Positions 4,698-5,281 of a DNA stretch of 5,281 nt are shown here, piece after piece. Numbering within the stretch: the stretch's first letter is position 1; the number at the start of each line of letters is the position of its first letter. Source of the stretch: an uncultured Oscillospiraceae bacterium (GTDB lineage Bacteria > Bacillota > Clostridia > Oscillospirales > Acutalibacteraceae); NCBI GenBank assembly GCA_900556765.1, contig USQH01000098.1:1-5281 (forward strand), in the 5' to 3' direction. Below the pieces are notes generated by a model. The model saw only the letters and a program-made list of their open reading frames with translations. It was not told the origin of the DNA and did no database searches. A program made the position numbers and the translations under genes.

Positions 4698-5281
4698 TTA
4701 CAGTGCCAACAGGCCGTTTTCGTCGCAATCGATCGTTATCTCAGTACCTGGAGCAATATCCTCCGCAATGATCTTTCGAGCGATAAGCGTCTCCGCATTG
4801 GACTGCAAGAAGCGCTTCAGCGGACGGGCACCGTAGTTCGGGTCAAATCCGGCGTTTATAACATATTCCTTTGCGCGATCGGTGAATTTGACCGAAAGCT
4901 GCCGTTGCGAAAGCCGCTTTTGCAGATCGGCAATAAGCAGGTCGACAATACCGAGAATATTTTTCTTCGTAAGCGGTTTGTAGAACACCGTCTCGTCAAG
5001 ACGATTGAGAAACTCAGGTCTGAAACTGCTTTTAAGCAGACGAGACACCTGTTCTCTCGCTTCGGTGCTGATATCTCCGTCGGGCGTGATACCGTCAAGA
5101 ATTATATCAGAGCCAAGGTTTGACGTCAAAATAATTATGGTGTTTTTGAAATCGACCGTTCTGCCCTGACTGTCGGTTATCCTGCCATCGTCAAGCACCT
5201 GAAGCAGCACGTTGAACACATCGGGGTGTGCCTTTTCGATCTCATCAAACAGCACGACTGCGTATGGACGGCGGCGAACAG
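4698..5281 (-). CDS. clpB: ClpB protein disaggregase (C-terminal fragment)
   Basis: This is the last 193 codons or so of the AAA+ chaperone ClpB, a cytoplasmic hexamer that pulls proteins out of aggregates together with DnaK/DnaJ/GrpE. The frame is open at the window edge; the first full codon is at 5279-5277. The fragment begins inside the second ATPase module with VRRRPYAVVLFDE, whose end is the Walker B motif of that module. Then come EIEKAHPDVFNVLLQVLDDG, sensor 1 in ILTSNLGSD, the arginine finger region FRPEFLNRLDE, and sensor 2 in GARPLKRFLQ. The C-terminal small domain ends in GLLAL. TSNLGS and PLKRFLQ favour ClpB over ClpC. The N-domain, first ATPase module, middle coiled coil and promoter lie outside the window, so CtsR or HrcA control cannot be judged. 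A strong terminator follows. Confidence 0.96.
   Translation of the reverse strand, partial: VRRRPYAVVLFDEIEKAHPDVFNVLLQVLDDGRITDSQGRTVDFKNTIIILTSNLGSDIILDGITPDGDISTEAREQVSRLLKSSFRPEFLNRLDETVFYKPLTKKNILGIVDLLIADLQKRLSQRQLSVKFTDRAKEYVINAGFDPNYGARPLKRFLQSNAETLIARKIIAEDIAPGTEITIDCDENGLLAL

Noticed and set aside
4629..5123. 164-codon plus-strand open frame
   Set aside because: It begins inside the clpB terminator and is antisense to conserved ClpB coding sequence, so it is a shadow frame.
4698..5281. ClpC rather than ClpB
   Set aside because: TSNLGS after sensor 1 and the PLKRFLQ sensor 2 segment match ClpB better. ClpC usually has TSNVGA there.
1..5281. CRISPR arrays, insertion sequences, tRNA or rRNA genes, phage attachment sites
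   Set aside because: No regularly spaced repeats, transposase motifs, terminal inverted repeats with duplications, or RNA gene signatures were seen on either strand.

Overview
The window reads like the chromosome of a Gram-positive anaerobe of the class Clostridia, perhaps an Oscillospiraceae/Ruminococcaceae-type gut bacterium. The grounds are moderate GC content, strong purine-rich Shine-Dalgarno sites, a lipoprotein-type LivJ binding protein, a beta-CASP RNase of about 536 residues, and a nucleoside kinase ending in the REFIG tail I associate with Clostridia. This assignment is an inference from gene content and style. All genes use the standard code and lie on the minus strand, so transcription runs from high to low coordinates.

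Layout in the direction of transcription. (1) 5281-4698 is the 3' end of clpB (AAA+ disaggregase, second ATPase module and C-terminus), followed by a textbook intrinsic terminator at 4667-4618. (2) An extended -10 promoter at 4569-4577 starts a two-gene unit: a metallo-beta-lactamase/beta-CASP ribonuclease (4510-2900) and, 25 nt further on, a uridine/nucleoside kinase-like P-loop enzyme (2874-1954). No convincing terminator follows the kinase. (3) A near-consensus sigma-A promoter at 1815-1786 drives livJ (1510-338) through an unusually long leader of about 270 nt. A hairpin with a poor U-tract separates livJ from livH, the branched-chain amino acid ABC permease, of which only the first 37 codons lie in the window. 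Further liv genes (livM, livG, livF) would be expected beyond position 1.

The genes cover protein quality control (ClpB), RNA processing or decay with nucleoside salvage (RNase plus kinase), and branched-chain amino acid uptake (LivJ, LivH). The first two units look like ordinary housekeeping genes.

The part most worth a second look is the livJ leader (about 1779-1511). A 17-nt stretch can pair with three upstream segments in nested order. It is followed by a GC-rich terminator-like hairpin and then a U-rich stretch. The leader also holds a short open frame and a run of Val/Ile/Leu/Met codons. This could be an attenuator or riboswitch-like control of amino acid uptake. I recognise no known riboswitch or T-box motif in it, and no folding or alignment has been run.
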